Origin: Apostichopus japonicus
Lineage: Eukaryota > Echinodermata > Holothuroidea > Aspidochirotida > Stichopodidae
DNA length: 64,000 nt
Direction of reading: 5' to 3'
NCBI RefSeq assembly: GCF_037975245.1
Contig: NC_092569.1
Span: forward strand, 10,215,001 to 10,279,000
How positions within the stretch are numbered: the first letter of the stretch is position 1; the number at the start of each line of letters is the position of its first letter. A program made the translations under genes and the position numbers. The notes below the pieces were generated by a model. It was not told where the DNA came from, did no database searches, and worked only from the letters and a program-made list of their open reading frames with translations. Below, one piece after another: positions 37,720-53,087 of this stretch.

Positions 37720-37877
37720 CTGTAAAAATTCGAAATCAAAGGAAAAGAGAAAAACAAATCAAATAGCGTGATCTTGGTTTTGACCACTGTTAGTCGATAT
37801 GAAAGGTGAAGCATACCCAAGCTGCTATCAGTTTTTCCTCACAGGGCAGCAAAGCCCTAACTGCAACTGAAATTTGA

Positions 37878-38225
<348 letters not shown>

Positions 38226-38305
38226 CACGATGTGTCACTTCTGGTCGAAAAAGTGCTCGATACACAGGGTAGAGCTTTATTTATCACAAAATTGGTGGAT
38301 CGGAT

Positions 38306-38347
38306 CTTGCTACTTAAAGTTTCACGCCGTGGCGATCTTCAGGCAAG
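38306..38347 (-). ncRNA. Hammerhead-ribozyme-like motif in Penelope 3' region
   Basis: On the minus strand the core strings CTGAAGA and GAAA are in place. Stem I is five perfect pairs (CTTGC with GCAAG). Stem II is CGCC with GGCG, with a U-U apposition where a G-C pair is usual and a very short loop. Stem III is two pairs (AC with GU) around UUUAA, typical of the minimal stem III of retroelement hammerheads. The predicted cleavage triplet is GUA. Penelope-like elements are known to carry hammerheads in their terminal repeats, so the location fits. Activity may be impaired by the stem II defect. Confidence 0.45.
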
Positions 38348-38356
38348 CATAGTTCC

Positions 38357-38585
<229 letters not shown>

Positions 38586-38587
38586 TG

Positions 38588-39060
38588 TTAAGGCTTTTTT
38601 CTAGTACGGTTGAGTGATCTTAAGTGTCTGCATTTAGATAGTAGTTCTGTTTGCTTGTTGAGAATCTCTTCCTTTTCAGAGTGTGCGTTGATGATCGCGA
38701 GTTTCTCCTCCAGGCACAGGCTGCATTGTGTGGTGCCGCTAAGTAGGGTGTTGGAATGCGTGAGGATTGACCACTCTATTTCGTAACCTTCCCCTATATC
38801 CTTCAAGTCCCAAATAAATTTGGATAGTTCTGTTTCCTTGGCGTAGGTTTTGTTTCGAAAAGATTTCGTCTGGTTGTTGTACCTTGACTTGAATGGGCCA
38901 CCGCACATGCCGATGTATGAGTTGGTAGTGTCATTGTGATGAACATCTGCCTTGTACACAATTGCGGCGGAGAAGCATTTCCCTGCCAGGGGCAGTCACT
39001 TGGGTTCCTGCAATTGCATTCGTTTGTAGGGTTTAGGGGGTTGGCCATTGCAAGGTTCCT
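38588..39060 (-). pseudogene. Penelope-like GIY-YIG endonuclease domain
   Basis: The linker has ECNCRNPSDCP, the Cys-rich motif preceding the endonuclease in this family. After a frame change in a C-run the domain reads ADVHHNDTTNSYIGMCGG (YIG half of the GIY-YIG core), then FKSRY with the catalytic Arg, TELSKFIWDLKD, and finally CLEEKLAI and LLSKCRH. The first GIY tripeptide is not evident, and the usual His after SRY is Gln (NNQ). The family enzyme nicks target DNA to prime reverse transcription. The stop lies five bases from the start of the TA tract. Confidence 0.7.
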
Positions 39061-39514
39061 TGAGTTGTGTGCTGTTATTATTGACTTGATGTTGTTCATG
39101 CAGCTATAACTGATTTTGACACTGTTACGGTTGAATATTTTGTGGTATCTGTGCGATGGGGGAAGTGCTTTGAAATGAGACTCAGAAAAGATCCTCCGAC
39201 GTTGCTTTTAACATTTTTACTGTAGGGTGGGTTAAACCAGATCGTATTTCGATGGCGGCGCTTGTTTTTGTTTGGCTGGTTGGTGTTATGCGGTTTCTGT
39301 GTATGTGATCTCTTCGTTGTAGCCGCTGGCCTTCAGGGCTTCAGTGTAGGTGGGGGAGGCGCTGTCGAAAGAACGTTTGCTGGATGCTAGTTCGGATAGT
39401 CTTTTGCTTATTGTTGCTGGTATGTGTTTGATGATCTTAGGGGGTGGTTGGAATTGGCGTTCAAGTATGATGGTTGGTCTCCTGGTTTCTTGTATGGTTG
39501 GTACTGGCCAGAGT

Positions 39515-40290
39515 TCAGGTCAAGAGTGAGTCGAGGTAGTCGACAATTTTGAGGTTTGATGTGATAGTGATCTTTAATCCAAAAGATTTAAATGTCTGTA
39601 TGAAGCTTTTTCTCAGCTTATCCATCTCCCTTCCCGATTTAGCGTCAAAGACTGCGAGCCCGTCGTCGCGATAGAGTCCAATGCTCTTGTTGCTTAATTT
39701 CTGTTTAAGGCTGGCTAAAATGTACAAGCCAACCAACTCGCAGACCTCTGCACCATTAAAACTCCCCATGGTGACGTCAAAGCAGCTGTTGGTGTCTCGT
39801 TTTTGCCACGGTTTGCCATTATCAAACAAAAGGGATTTTCTGGAGTGGTATATGGCGTCGATGTCCGACCGGGAAATGCTTGTGTACTGCCTTGCCCATG
39901 TAATAGCCTCAGAAAGAAGGGGTTTGGAGATAGACGGGTAATAGTCGACAATATCAAAGACTAAAAATGTTTTAGTTGCTTTGCTTTGTATATTCTCAAA
40001 CCATCTGATGACCTCCCCGGTACTTCTCCATTGGTTGGCTTTGCTGGCTTTACGGATAGTTTCGTTTATGCTTTCAAGGACGACCTTGCTGATGTTTCCC
40101 ATTTCCGATTCGGTGGGATTGATGAGACGGCAAGTTGGGTTGTTATTGAAGTTGTCTTTATGGTCTTTAAGTGTGATAAATGCCTGTATCTCCTCCATAG
40201 GTGATATTCTGTCGTCTATCTGAAGCTCCTTGGCGATTGTTGTAAGCTCGTTGTTAATATTTGTAACGGTACGGTCGTCGGCTCTCTTAT
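39515..40290 (-). pseudogene. Penelope-like reverse transcriptase domain
   Basis: The frame carries RT motifs in order: FITLKDHK and CRLINP at the start; motif A as FLVFDIVDYYPSI; motif B as DVTMGSFNGAEVCELVG; motif C as GLYRDDGLAVF with the catalytic DD; and a GLKIT segment ending VDYLD. These are characteristic of Penelope-like retroelements, related to telomerase RT. It copies RNA at nicked target DNA. Just after VDYLD a missing base ends the frame; the next frame continues TLDLNSGQ and the thumb region down to about 39290. The frame upstream of the first Met is open to about 40290, so the Met is not the real start. Confidence 0.8.
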
Positions 40291-41421
40291 ATTTTTTGCG
40301 TTATATTTTCGTTTAACAATTTTCTGTAGTTGTCGGTGCTCATTTTGTAGATGTTCCTCGTTTTGTCAGCAGAAACCAGTATTTTGTTTGATGAATTGAG
40401 ACATTCAAGAGATCTGACAAAGTGTCATTGAACACAAGTTACTTTACGCACAGTGTGGGTTACTGTGATATAAGTACAGGTGTACTGTATAAATACTGTG
40501 CGTACTAAACTTAATGTATATAAACTGACAAATAATCTTTTAACTATACTTTGAAGTGTCTAAAATTAATTGAATGGTTATTAGGTGTGAGAAGGGGTTT
40601 ACTGGGGCATCCAGCCTCAAATAGCAAATATTGCTTGATGGTAGACATCATCAACCCAGAGGAAGCGGGATAGACAGACCAGGCTGTGTATCATCACCGG
40701 TAATGTAGTTGATTCAAATTTTTCAATATACATTTCGGATTTGGGAGGTTTTGTGCTGGCGATCGAGGCATACAAAGGTGAAAGGCCCCTATCTTTAATT
40801 AAGAAAGTTTGGAAGTATATGTGTACACATGTTGAACCTTTTTTGTGAAATTAGTTTGTCCCATGCAACCTAAAACAAACTTTGAGGTGAAATATCAATG
40901 CCACCCATACAAAACAAAGGTTACAAATCAAGGTCACAACTTGTGGCGAATATTTTTTAAGGTTAGTAGGCTATACATAAACACAGCTTAAAATAGTGTA
41001 ACCGAAGTTTCATCGATGAGGACTAAATTATAAGTAATTTTTAAGTAGCTTTCTCATCACTTAAGTAGCATTCACTTGTAGCCCTTTGGTTAAATGATGT
41101 AATAAAATTAATGTCAATTAAAAATCATTTAAGTATGTTTCCTAAATGTTTATAATATGAGAATGTTTCATGATCCAACAAAAGATATATTGGTTCCCTT
41201 AGACGTTTTCTTTCCAGTAGCATTGAATATCGTCGAATAGTTTACAGCAGTACAGTACAAGTGAGCTCAAGAGTCATACATTCAACTGATTTCGTTGGAA
41301 TTAATGTTGTTATAAAGAATCTCAATCATCATCAAGAATGAAAGTACTTAATAGAAACTAACAATATGGGCGGTAAACGGAAGAAAAGAGTTACATGAAT
41401 TAGGTTTGAAAGTGCACTTAC

Positions 41422-41605
41422 CACGCCATTCCAGTATCCCCATTGACCATCATAGGACTTCACAAATATTTGATCGGCGATGAAGAATTGAAAACAGCCA
41501 CCAAGAATTATTAAGAATCCCATGAAACGACGGACGTGTAGTGATTCCATGACAACGGGTTGATGATTCAAAGGAAAGCCTTGTCAGTAATTGGGTGATT
41601 GAGCC
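41422..41605 (-). pseudogene. MS4A-like copy 3, N-terminal and TM1 exon (start lost)
   Basis: The ATG used in copies 1 and 2 is GTG here and the first codons contain a small indel leading to TGA. From the next ATG the frame reads MNHQPVVMES then TM1 (RFMGFLIILGGCFQFFI), and ends YDGQWGYWNGV at a GTAAGT donor. The loop keeps the family Trp residues better than copy 1. Initiation at the internal Met is conceivable but would remove the N-terminus, and downstream exons are frameshifted. Confidence 0.6.
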
Positions 41606-41741
41606 ACAGTGCAACCGTTCTATGTATAAAAAGATAATGGGTCACTGAATCAGATCTTGAAACAGCATGGACATTTAAAAGGAATTGGTCGTACATGTAA
41701 AACTGTTCAATGTTTGTCTTGACACATCCAACACAACTTAC

Positions 41742-41807
41742 GCTTAGTACTACTACACTAATGACCACCAAATTAAACACCAACAAAACATAAGGTATTG
41801 CTTTCAT
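41742..41807 (-). CDS. Putative extra 5' hydrophobic exon, MS4A-like copy 3
   Basis: Counterpart of 11893-11958: MKAIPYVLLVFNLVVISV then VVLS followed by a GTAAGT donor. The ATG, length and donor are conserved; the copy 3 exon that follows has lost its own start codon. Confidence 0.3.
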
Positions 41808-44372
41808 GGCTCAATCTAATTCCTAAATAAAGTATACTTTACCGATGTTTATTATTAGCATCTTTTCGGCAATTTTATGAAAAGCGAGAAACGTATTTCA
41901 GATATTTGAACATGAATTTGAAGTAACTGAACTAGAATTTTCAAATATCTCCAATTCAATGTCAGATTTCTGGAACTCAATTTCAGATTCCTCAAACTAA
42001 TTTTCATACCTCGATTTCGATTTGGGAAAGAAGAATGAAAATTCAGATATCTCCAATGCACCCATTCAATTTGATATCTGAAATATGTAACAGTTTTCGT
42101 CATTTGGCCTTGCACGTTATGTCCTAAATGCCTGTTTCTTTTTAAGTTGAGCATTGAACGACCTTTTTTTGTCGTAATCAACGGTGGCATTTCGTTCAAT
42201 AACCTATCATGGGCCAAATGCCTCCACCCCAGCCCAAACACCCCCTCCGCATGTACACACACACATAAAAGTGTTTTTTGTACTCAAAAATGAGAATAAA
42301 GATTGGGCTCTTTGTAACCAGTGGCTTATCAAGCTAATGGAACTGTGATACTTTCTGGTATTGAGTTAATATCTCTTTCTTTCACACTCACACCAGTAGA
42401 CCCACTTTAACTTCTACCTGAATGCACGGTTTCTTGTAATCTTGTTGAGTTTGAATACTGTTATCGTTTTAATCCACATAGTTAACCTACTTGTGATAAA
42501 ATGTGGGTACTTTGCGCAGTATTTACCTTGGTCATTTTTTATTCAGGCGCAATATAGTACTGTTCATTTCAATTTTGAATTTCATCTCTTCACTTCATCT
42601 GTTGATCAATAACTAATGCATATATTTCAGATTGGTTTATTGTTCAAATAAATATTGGATTGTTTCTTACAAAACAGGTTGTATCATTTATTTGCTGCTA
42701 GTAAATATCCTTTTAGTAACTTTGGTAAGTTGCTGAACAGTCATTCCACATTTTCAAGTATAACTCCCCCTGTGATATTTGTACAAGGAGTTGCAGATCG
42801 AGTCCTGTATTATTGTTTATGTTACTTCAGCATTTATATCGTATAAAATGGTTGAAGATCAACATGCTTGTATTGAGTTTTGCTCCTTTTGATCAAAACT
42901 GTAGGAACTTAACACACCGTCCCAAGTGTAAAGATGTCCGCAACTGGTCACTGGAACAACAATACAGATAATTTTCAAGACCCTGAAGCAGTTGATTGTC
43001 GCTTCCAGGAATCAATGAACATTGTTTTAATAATCGACGTTTGAAGGATTAGTAAGCATGTTTAGGGTTAAATTAAGTTGTCTTATTGCCCAATTAACTA
43101 ATATTTCACACTTTACGATAACACTTCACACATTATTACAAGCCCGTTCAGAACGACGTATTGTTCCTTTTAAGTGCCAAACAATCAACTCGAATACCGA
43201 ATTGATATTTCTTGTTAAGATTTATTTATTTGTTTTCGTATTATTTGCTTGTACTGTGTTACACTACTTCATCAATATTCATCTGAGACTTCATTACATT
43301 CTTTTTCGAGTGTAATTATAATCCATGGACAAATTCATTAAATCAATTATTCTTTAGAATACACACATTACACGTCGATATTAAATTGACGCAGAGTTGC
43401 AGTACGTAAGTTTTACATTTCCCGGCACCTCAACGTTTCCATGGATATTTAGCATATCATACTGGCAAACATTACTTCACCTGTTGTTCAAAATAGGCCA
43501 AGCGGAAAATATGTTGCAACTAGTGCAATGTAATGACGCAGTAAACTTGCTACGTGGACACAGTAGTTCGTATTGTGTATTATTGCATGGGGTTATATGC
43601 CGCTTAGGAAGGGTGGGATTATTGCTTTAATTTTACACGATACACTTACTTCTGAGTATGTCTTAAATTGTGTAGCACTTATCAATAGGCACAAATCTAA
43701 TTCAATTAGCCACTCATCAAATTATACCAACTAGTCGTGTATATTAATTCCGACTGTATGGCTTTGCAACAAAAATATTATAATAACATAATTCATATAA
43801 TTTCAATAAAGCATGTATAGTTTTGTGATATGTGTGGATCATGACTGTTATATATGTATATATGACTTATCCGACTTATCGGACTTTAGTATTCCCAAGC
43901 GACTTCGAGTTATATAGTATCATCTTTGATCTCTAGAGAAAGGCAACAGGACTAGTTTGTTCGATATAGGTGAAACAATATTCCGACCTCGTGATAACTC
44001 TTAGCTTTATACGAAATGATGTAGGCCTAATGGAGATATACCAACCGGAAAACTAAACAGAACGTCCCTTTACTCCATAATCAATGGTTAGGAAATGCAT
44101 GTCCATCAACACCAGAATAAACAAAACAATTAGTTTTTAAATATACTTAGATCACTTACCTCAGTTTCGAAGGCACCAAATTTCTTTAGTAAGCCTAACA
44201 AGTTTACAAGTTGTTACCTCACACGTTTATTGTGAAAGTGTTATGGAAGACCTTTCAATTGGAAATGACGTTGTATGTGATGATCATACGGCTATTGCAT
44301 ATAATAGTATAACCGTTTGTATGGAACGCTAAAGGAAACAAAAATCATATTTACTGTCCTTGAAAGCCCTCT

Positions 44373-44426
44373 TCAACTATCGACATAACAATGTTCTGGT
44401 GGCATTGCTTGGGGTTGGTAAACAAT
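44373..44426 (-). CDS. MS4A-like short C-terminal tail exon, second copy
   Basis: Twin of 14908-14961: CATTTTCAG acceptor, then IVYQPQAMPPEHCYVDS and a stop. It lies about 130 bp before the end of duplication copy 3, so the rest of its gene was not included in the duplication and no partner exons are visible to the right. Confidence 0.5.
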   Translation of the reverse strand: MVYQPQAMPPEHCYVDS

Positions 44427-44553
44427 CTGAAAATGAATACAATGGATGAATAACTATAAGAAAAAAGCAATATAACACACTCACAAAAACACCGGAGATA
44501 TTACACTCATTCGTGAATTGGTTATTGGGTATATTACAGTATTATATAGAAAC

Positions 44554-46020
44554 AGGACGCCCAGGACCAATGCTGCAGCGGTAAATCGGTACGCCCGGAC
44601 CCAGTGGTTCAGAGGTGATTCATTGCATATGCTCTCCGTCCTATGAAAGCATAACAGGCTAAAGATAATGTTTGTGGGTTTGTGTCTCCATAAAAGATAG
44701 GACGATTCCTATAAGACTAATCTCAAGCGCCGAGACAGATACGCAAGTATAGGACAATATTCATGTATGTACATCGTAACATACTAACTATACGGTATAC
44801 GCAACCAATGTAATTGGTTTAACAACGATTATGGAGCAAAACTCCGCGTATAAGGTGAAGAAATTGTTTTCCATTAAGGCAGTATGCTGTTACTAATTAC
44901 TTTTAATAATCATATCCAGGTCTCGAATAACCCCATGAGAGTCCGTGGTGGTGGGGGGTGTTAACCATTCCTAATATGCGCATGCACTGTTATCTTCGAT
45001 TTATATCTCTAAATCTGTAAATGTTTACATGCATCTCATAAAATTTGATTCGCCGTTCTTTTTATAGAGATAACATTGAAAACAATATAATGAACATAAA
45101 TGATCTGTGACGGGATAATATATTAAAAGTAAATCTTTATTTGCTCATAATAAATTATGTTCGTTACAAGTATATGAGGACACGTTACCTTTAATAATAT
45201 TTAAATACCTACTTCTTCTTCCATTTTCTGGAATATACATGTCTATGCGGAAATATTACATTAAAAACTGAAATAATTAGTCTCATGATACAAACCATTT
45301 AGACATCAAGAAAGATTATATGTCTCTGAAAGATCTCTCTACATTTACCTTCAAAATTCGCTTTCTTTAACGTATATAGGCCATAATTAACACGACTGAA
45401 CCTTGCTCATTATATGCAAAGCAGTAATAACATCATATGACGACAACAATATCAATATGGAAACTTTATAAGAAAATTATAAGAATACATATGTTTACCT
45501 CAATGTAGATTTACCATGCTTGTGGTGATATTAATAATAATTTTAAAAAAACGTGTTATAATCTATAGAGATAAAGAAAACCTCCCCGTTTATACCGTAT
45601 TATGATGAGTTTATATATTGCTTGTTGCATCACTTGAATGGCCAAATCGAAGGAACATTTCTGTCTCAATAGAGATATCTTACTGAGGGTACAGAGGCCG
45701 CACACATGAGTTTGAAACCGATTATCTCTAAACACCATGAATGACAATTAAAATGAACGTCAAATGTTTGCTTATCGCCAAGTGTGTCTTTAAACTGATC
45801 ATTGTGTACAAATAATCAATCTTGATAGAAGCAACCACGGCTTCTAAATTAAAGTAAGTAAATGAACAAGATTATCGAGTTCGAGGAAGAGGGTGATGTA
45901 AGAGGGTGAGAAGGGGGTGAGGGATGTAAGAGGGGAGAAGGGGGTGGGGTGTAGAAGGAGTAGAAGGGCTGAGGGAGTGTCCAAAGTTAAATCAGTAAAA
46001 TGTTTGCTTTATAATCATTG
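44554..46020. other. Gene-poor interval with purine-rich repeat
   Basis: No coding or splice structure is recognised. At about 45885-45985 there is a purine-rich, imperfect tandem of GAGGGTGATGTAAGAGGGTGAGAAGG-like units cut short to GGGTGAGAAGGGGG blocks. Confidence 0.5.
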
Positions 46021-46029
46021 CATTTATAT

Positions 46030-46480
46030 GTGTGTGTTTTAAGTGAACCATTTTGGAGGGTCACAGTGGTGTCCAGGAAGTGAACGTCATGTCCAGAAAA
46101 ATCTGCAGTAAATTTGATTGTGTGATGAAACGAGTTGATGTCATCAATGAAGAGTTTTAGATTTGCCTAGGATGGGTCCATATCATGGAGATATCATCAA
46201 TGAAAAGAAACCACGTGTGTGGTTTCAAATTTTGTCGAGATAGAAATTCTTTTAAGAGGTTTTCCATCACAAAAATTGCACAAGACGGTGTGATTTTGGT
46301 ACCCATTGCGATGCCATGAATTTGGAGGTAGTGTTTGTTGCCAGATGCCAGATTATTACTGGTCAAGATAGTTGCATCAATTCAGCCGATTCTTCCTTGG
46401 TGGGGGTTTTGGCACGTTTCGGTATGAATGCTTTTGAGCAGGCCGAAGTTCCCTTTTCGTTAGGGTTAATTGTGTATAAC
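46030..46480 (-). pseudogene. Second Penelope-type RT fragment, different lineage
   Basis: Minus-strand frames read [15 protein letters not shown], then HYLQIHGIAMGTKITPSCA (motif B, normally GTAMGTKMAPSYA) and WFLFIDDISMIWTH (motif C with the DD pair), then DINSFHHTIKFTADFSGHDVHFLD and TLQNGSLKTHTYK. This is the Neptune/Poseidon-like branch of Penelope-type RTs, unlike the element at 38-40 kb. At least two frame changes separate the pieces. No endonuclease was recognised; the fragment abuts a TA tract on its 5' side. Confidence 0.65.
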
Positions 46481-46483
46481 GAA

Positions 46484-46484
<1 letters not shown>

Positions 46485-46515
<31 letters not shown>

Positions 46516-46643
46516 GATATATATATATGTATATAGATATATATATATATATATGTATGTATATACATACATACATATAGATACATATACGGTGATACAT
46601 ATATATACATATACATATATGTATATATATTTTATATATATAA

Positions 46644-46680
<37 letters not shown>

Positions 46681-46682
46681 CC
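46485..46682. repeat. Imperfect (TA)n tract
   Basis: TA repeat with TATG, TAGA and TACA interruptions, next to the second Penelope-type fragment. Confidence 0.9.
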
Positions 46683-47334
46683 ACCGTGAAATTGAAGAAA
46701 ATCTAAGTCTTTAATAAGGTGTGGTTCTCATCTGAACATATTAAAAATTGATTCATTGTCAACTGCAACAGAGATATATTTACAAAACCATTCTTAAACC
46801 CACGATAGCCATGCCTCTCCATGGTAACCAAAAATCGAAGGAAACATATCGTCTTTAATAAAGCTTCTTTTGTGTTCAATACACAAAAGAGAACTGACTA
46901 ATTGTTTTAATCACAGCTAGGCTTTATGCAATAGTTCAAAGGGAACTATACTTTTATGAGAACAAACACATACAGAAGAGCATCTTGCTTGGCTTCGGTA
47001 AATCAGCTTCAATGTACACGCGAAGAAGCAGAGATGTACTTAAACTGAGGTTAACTGTAATAAACAAATGCACACGCGCGATCATACATTTTGCTGATAA
47101 AGTTGGTTTTGTCCCACAGGCTCTCGCCAAGGAGGTGTTACCCCTTGTAGATTGATGAAGGTCTCCCAAACAATGGCCAGAACTTCCAACATATACTCAT
47201 GTTTCAAGCATTGTATTAATAATGACGATACAGGGTACAGTACCGTAACGATATCGATCGTGCTTATCTTACACACCAGAATCAAGCGATGCTATTTCTA
47301 TATTGGTGTTAAAAATTAGAGAATATAATGTTAA
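46683..47334. other. Interval without recognised gene
   Basis: Two overlapping minus-strand frames occur at 46954-47285 but no family is recognised. They may belong to a decayed element upstream of the second Penelope-type RT fragment. Confidence 0.3.
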
Positions 47335-47964
47335 CAAGGGCGGCGGAAGCATTTTTAATCTGGGGGGGCACCGACATCAAAGGGCACTTTGCAGAAATTC
47401 GATGGGACTGATGCAGCCTTATATCCCTTTATAACTCATATTGTATTTTCTTGTTTGCGTATACACATCACTCCATCAACGCCCCCCCCCCCCACCCCTC
47501 AAGGAAAATATGCATACTAGCACTGCAATATCCAATGTGCAAATTGGGAAACAAGGAACAAAATGAGGTGAAATCATGTTAGTTGCTAATGTAGGAATCT
47601 TCCGAATTAGAGTTTATTTCTTGTTAATATCTTAACAATTTTTTTTCCTTCCGAAATAGCTTTGAGTTTGACCCAAAGAAATTCATTAAAAGTCAGGGGC
47701 GTAGCCAGGATTTGCAAAGTTGTATGCACGACTATCTGAGCGGGGCGCCACCATCGGTTGGCGCGGAGCGTACAAGAAAATTTTTGGTTATAATGCCCTC
47801 AGATGGCCGGAAACGGCCCTTCCCGAGTATTCATTCTGGTTCCCTGGCCTCTTGCTGACTTGAGACACCTCAATTTTTATGAAGAAAAAGGGCACATTTT
47901 TAACCTGAGGAAAAGTGGGGGGCACGTGCCCCCTGTGCCCCCCCCCCCGGTTCCGCCGCCCTTG
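47335..47964. mobile_element. 630-bp hAT-like element
   Basis: Terminal inverted repeats CAAGGGCGGCGGAA on the left and the reverse complement on the right (TTCCGCCGCCCTTG). It is flanked by a perfect 8-bp duplication, AATGTTAA (47327-47334 and 47965-47972), which is diagnostic for hAT-type insertion. Internally it has G- and C-homopolymers, a second TIR-like string (CAGGGGCGTAGCCAGG near 47696) and the GC hairpin core (47736-47775). No transposase. Confidence 0.8.
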
Positions 47965-47972
47965 AATGTTAA

Positions 47973-51188
<3,216 letters not shown>

Positions 51189-51384
51189 GATCAGATATAT
51201 AGATGAGATATATATATCAGATCATCAATGTGGGGTACTGTACATGGTTGTCAATTTCCATCAAGTTTCAACTAACTTACAACCAGTTTTAAGTTTTTTG
51301 CATCACTTTTTATATGACCTTAGAAAAAAAGTCCACATAAAAGTTGACAGGTGCGATGTTTTAAACCTAAACTTCCTGAGATCA

Positions 51385-51389
<5 letters not shown>

Positions 51390-51464
<75 letters not shown>
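51390..51464. repeat. (TA)n microsatellite
   Basis: Pure TA tract, about 80 bp from the FReD exon donor. Confidence 0.95.
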
Positions 51465-51468
<4 letters not shown>

Positions 51469-51545
51469 TTAGGTATTTATTTTCGTAGTTGACAGGTTAG
51501 CTACTTTTGACTTAAGTAAGCCAATCGCCAAACACCAAAACAAAC

Positions 51546-51810
51546 CTGTGCTTCTACTGATACGCTCAGCGAGTTTATTCATGGTATAGTTGCTGCTTTC
51601 AGAATCTATTTGAAACTCTGGATATTCAACATATTTAGCAGATCCGCTAGAAGTAGTGATCTCAAAGCGAAGCTTGTCATTTTTCTGAGTATTCAAGTAA
51701 TGAAGCTTTTCATTTCCTAGCCATAAATTCCTGCTCTCAGCAAACCCTTCTTTGTGCGCAGCCCAGTTTTGATAAAAACTAGTAGATCCATCGGTACGAC
51801 GTTGAAACAC
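51546..51810 (-). CDS. FReD middle exon, unit A
   Basis: After a CAG acceptor the frame reads VFQRRTDGSTSFYQNW, then RNLWLGNEKLHYLN and LRFEI, and ends ISRSTG with a phase-1 GT donor. This is the central exon of a fibrinogen C-terminal domain: QRR-DGS-F-W, the F/LWLGN-K-L core and the Y-F-I-D strand. It is 265 bp and fully open. Extracellular FReD proteins bind acetylated sugars or other ligands in innate immunity and adhesion. The calcium-binding and C-terminal half of the domain was not found downstream, so the domain is incomplete in the window. Confidence 0.8.
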
Positions 51811-52179
51811 CTGAAAAGATAGCAGGTAAAAATTATTAATTAAAGGTAATTATGGGAAGCAGTTGAAGCATGTTACCAGGCAAAACTAACCTCAGAAACA
51901 CCACACATCTATATATTCACAGAATAATTTCCGTATTACAAACTTATGACTTTGCATTATTTCTTGTTTGTTGTGTGGGGAAGGAGGGGTGGTCTAACGA
52001 CCATTTTACCCTTCTTATTCATATACTGAAGTACTATTAAATATACTCAACCCTTGGTAAGGAATTACAAAAGTTCAACCAAACCAATAAAGAAACACGT
52101 ACTGCTTTTATCATTTGCAATAGACGGAATCATAATAACTTACAGAAAGACAGTTAAAATTTCCAATTCAAAGACTTAC

Positions 52180-52487
52180 GATCCATCCTCCGCCGTTTTC
52201 CATTTAACAATTTACATCGAATGGTAAACCAGGCCATCCAGTAGGCATGATTGTATAAACGCCATCTTGTCTTTGTCTGGCATCATAAACATCCTGACAG
52301 TCTGTATACTAGGACTCACAAGTTTCACCATCACCTTCGTATCCCTCATTACAATAACACGGTCGTAGTTCATTCCTGACATCACACACAGCATTGGTAC
52401 TATACATGTGCAGTCTTCGCAGATCACTTGGTTTTTGTTACAAGAACAATTTTGTGTGCAGTCATCGTTAACATATGTTTGTCCACT
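52180..52487 (-). pseudogene. EGF-like plus FReD-start exon, unit A, with stops
   Basis: Borders are a TTTGTAG acceptor and a GTAAGT donor. It opens in phase 0 with SGQTYVNDDCTQNCSC and CNKNQVICED (a VWC/TILa-like Cys-rich stretch). After CTC the signal moves by one base to TNAVCDVRNELRPCYCNEGY (an EGF repeat) and then DCQDVYDARQRQDGVYTI, the start of a FReD, ending ENGGGWI. Two stops lie in that frame: TAG at 52309-52311 and TAA at 52204-52206. The frameshift plus two stops indicate a pseudogene, although the flanking exons are open. Confidence 0.7.
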
Positions 52488-52640
52488 CTACAAATTAGTT
52501 GATGAAAATACAAAAATGATATTTATTAAACATTGGTTTTTTTTTCTTAGACTTTGTATTCACGCCAGGTTAGTTAGCTTAAATGCAATCTTTGTTTCAT
52601 CTGCTTAGTCACTTGATATTCTGTTCAGGCAAATACTCAC

Positions 52641-52855
52641 TGGTATAACCAATTTGGCTGATGTTACGAAACACCCGCGTTCACTCGCATTGATACAGTC
52701 ACTCCTTTGCATTGAAAAACCAGCTGGACAGGTACAGCCCTCACTACCCACCGAGTCACTATTACAACCAGATTGTCCGTTGGGATCTTCACATGTTGCT
52801 TGGCAATGGTAGGTTCCGTAGATCATATTCGTAGGACATGTTGCGATCGATGCTT
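52641..52855 (-). CDS. TIL-type Cys-rich exon
   Basis: Acceptor CGGCAG, donor GTGAGT. The frame contains CPTNMIYGTYHCQATCED, then SEGCTCPAGF and CINASERGCF: a trypsin-inhibitor-like (TIL) fold with its spaced cysteines as found in VWF, zonadhesin and echinoderm FReD proteins. It ends KLVIP and joins the next exon (SGQTYV) in phase 0, giving the common TIL to TILa/VWC order. The 5' border is phase 1, which matches the donor phase of the preceding FReD exon at 53004. Confidence 0.7.
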
Positions 52856-53003
52856 CTGCCGGTTGGTGAGATCAAGACCAAGAAAAAAACATGTAATTTT
52901 TACAAGAATATATTGTTTTTTTGCGAGTTGGATACACCTCATAGTCAAGAAAATGTAATCATTTTCATTATTTTATTATTATTAACGTTTTATTTTTGCT
53001 TAC

Positions 53004-53087
53004 CTGTATTGCTTTCGATTCCTCCTATATGTGTAATCTTATACTGCCCCGTTCATCGGTAATACGAAAACCTCTGTATATTGTATA
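53004..53087 (-). pseudogene. FReD middle exon, unit B, distal part
   Basis: Distal piece of an exon cut by the transposon at 53088-55294. Minus-strand reading after the target duplication gives IYRGFRITDERGS, matching the Y-F-I-DE strand of FReD domains, and then a 2-bp insertion (ATAT) shifts the frame before GGIESNTG at a GTAAGC donor. The donor is phase 1 as in unit A. Confidence 0.7.

Noticed and set aside
44570-44650. GC-richer patch with a short self-complementary string (GGACGCCCAGGACC)
   Set aside because: No paired termini, target duplication or coding signal was found; it only marks the end of duplication copy 3.
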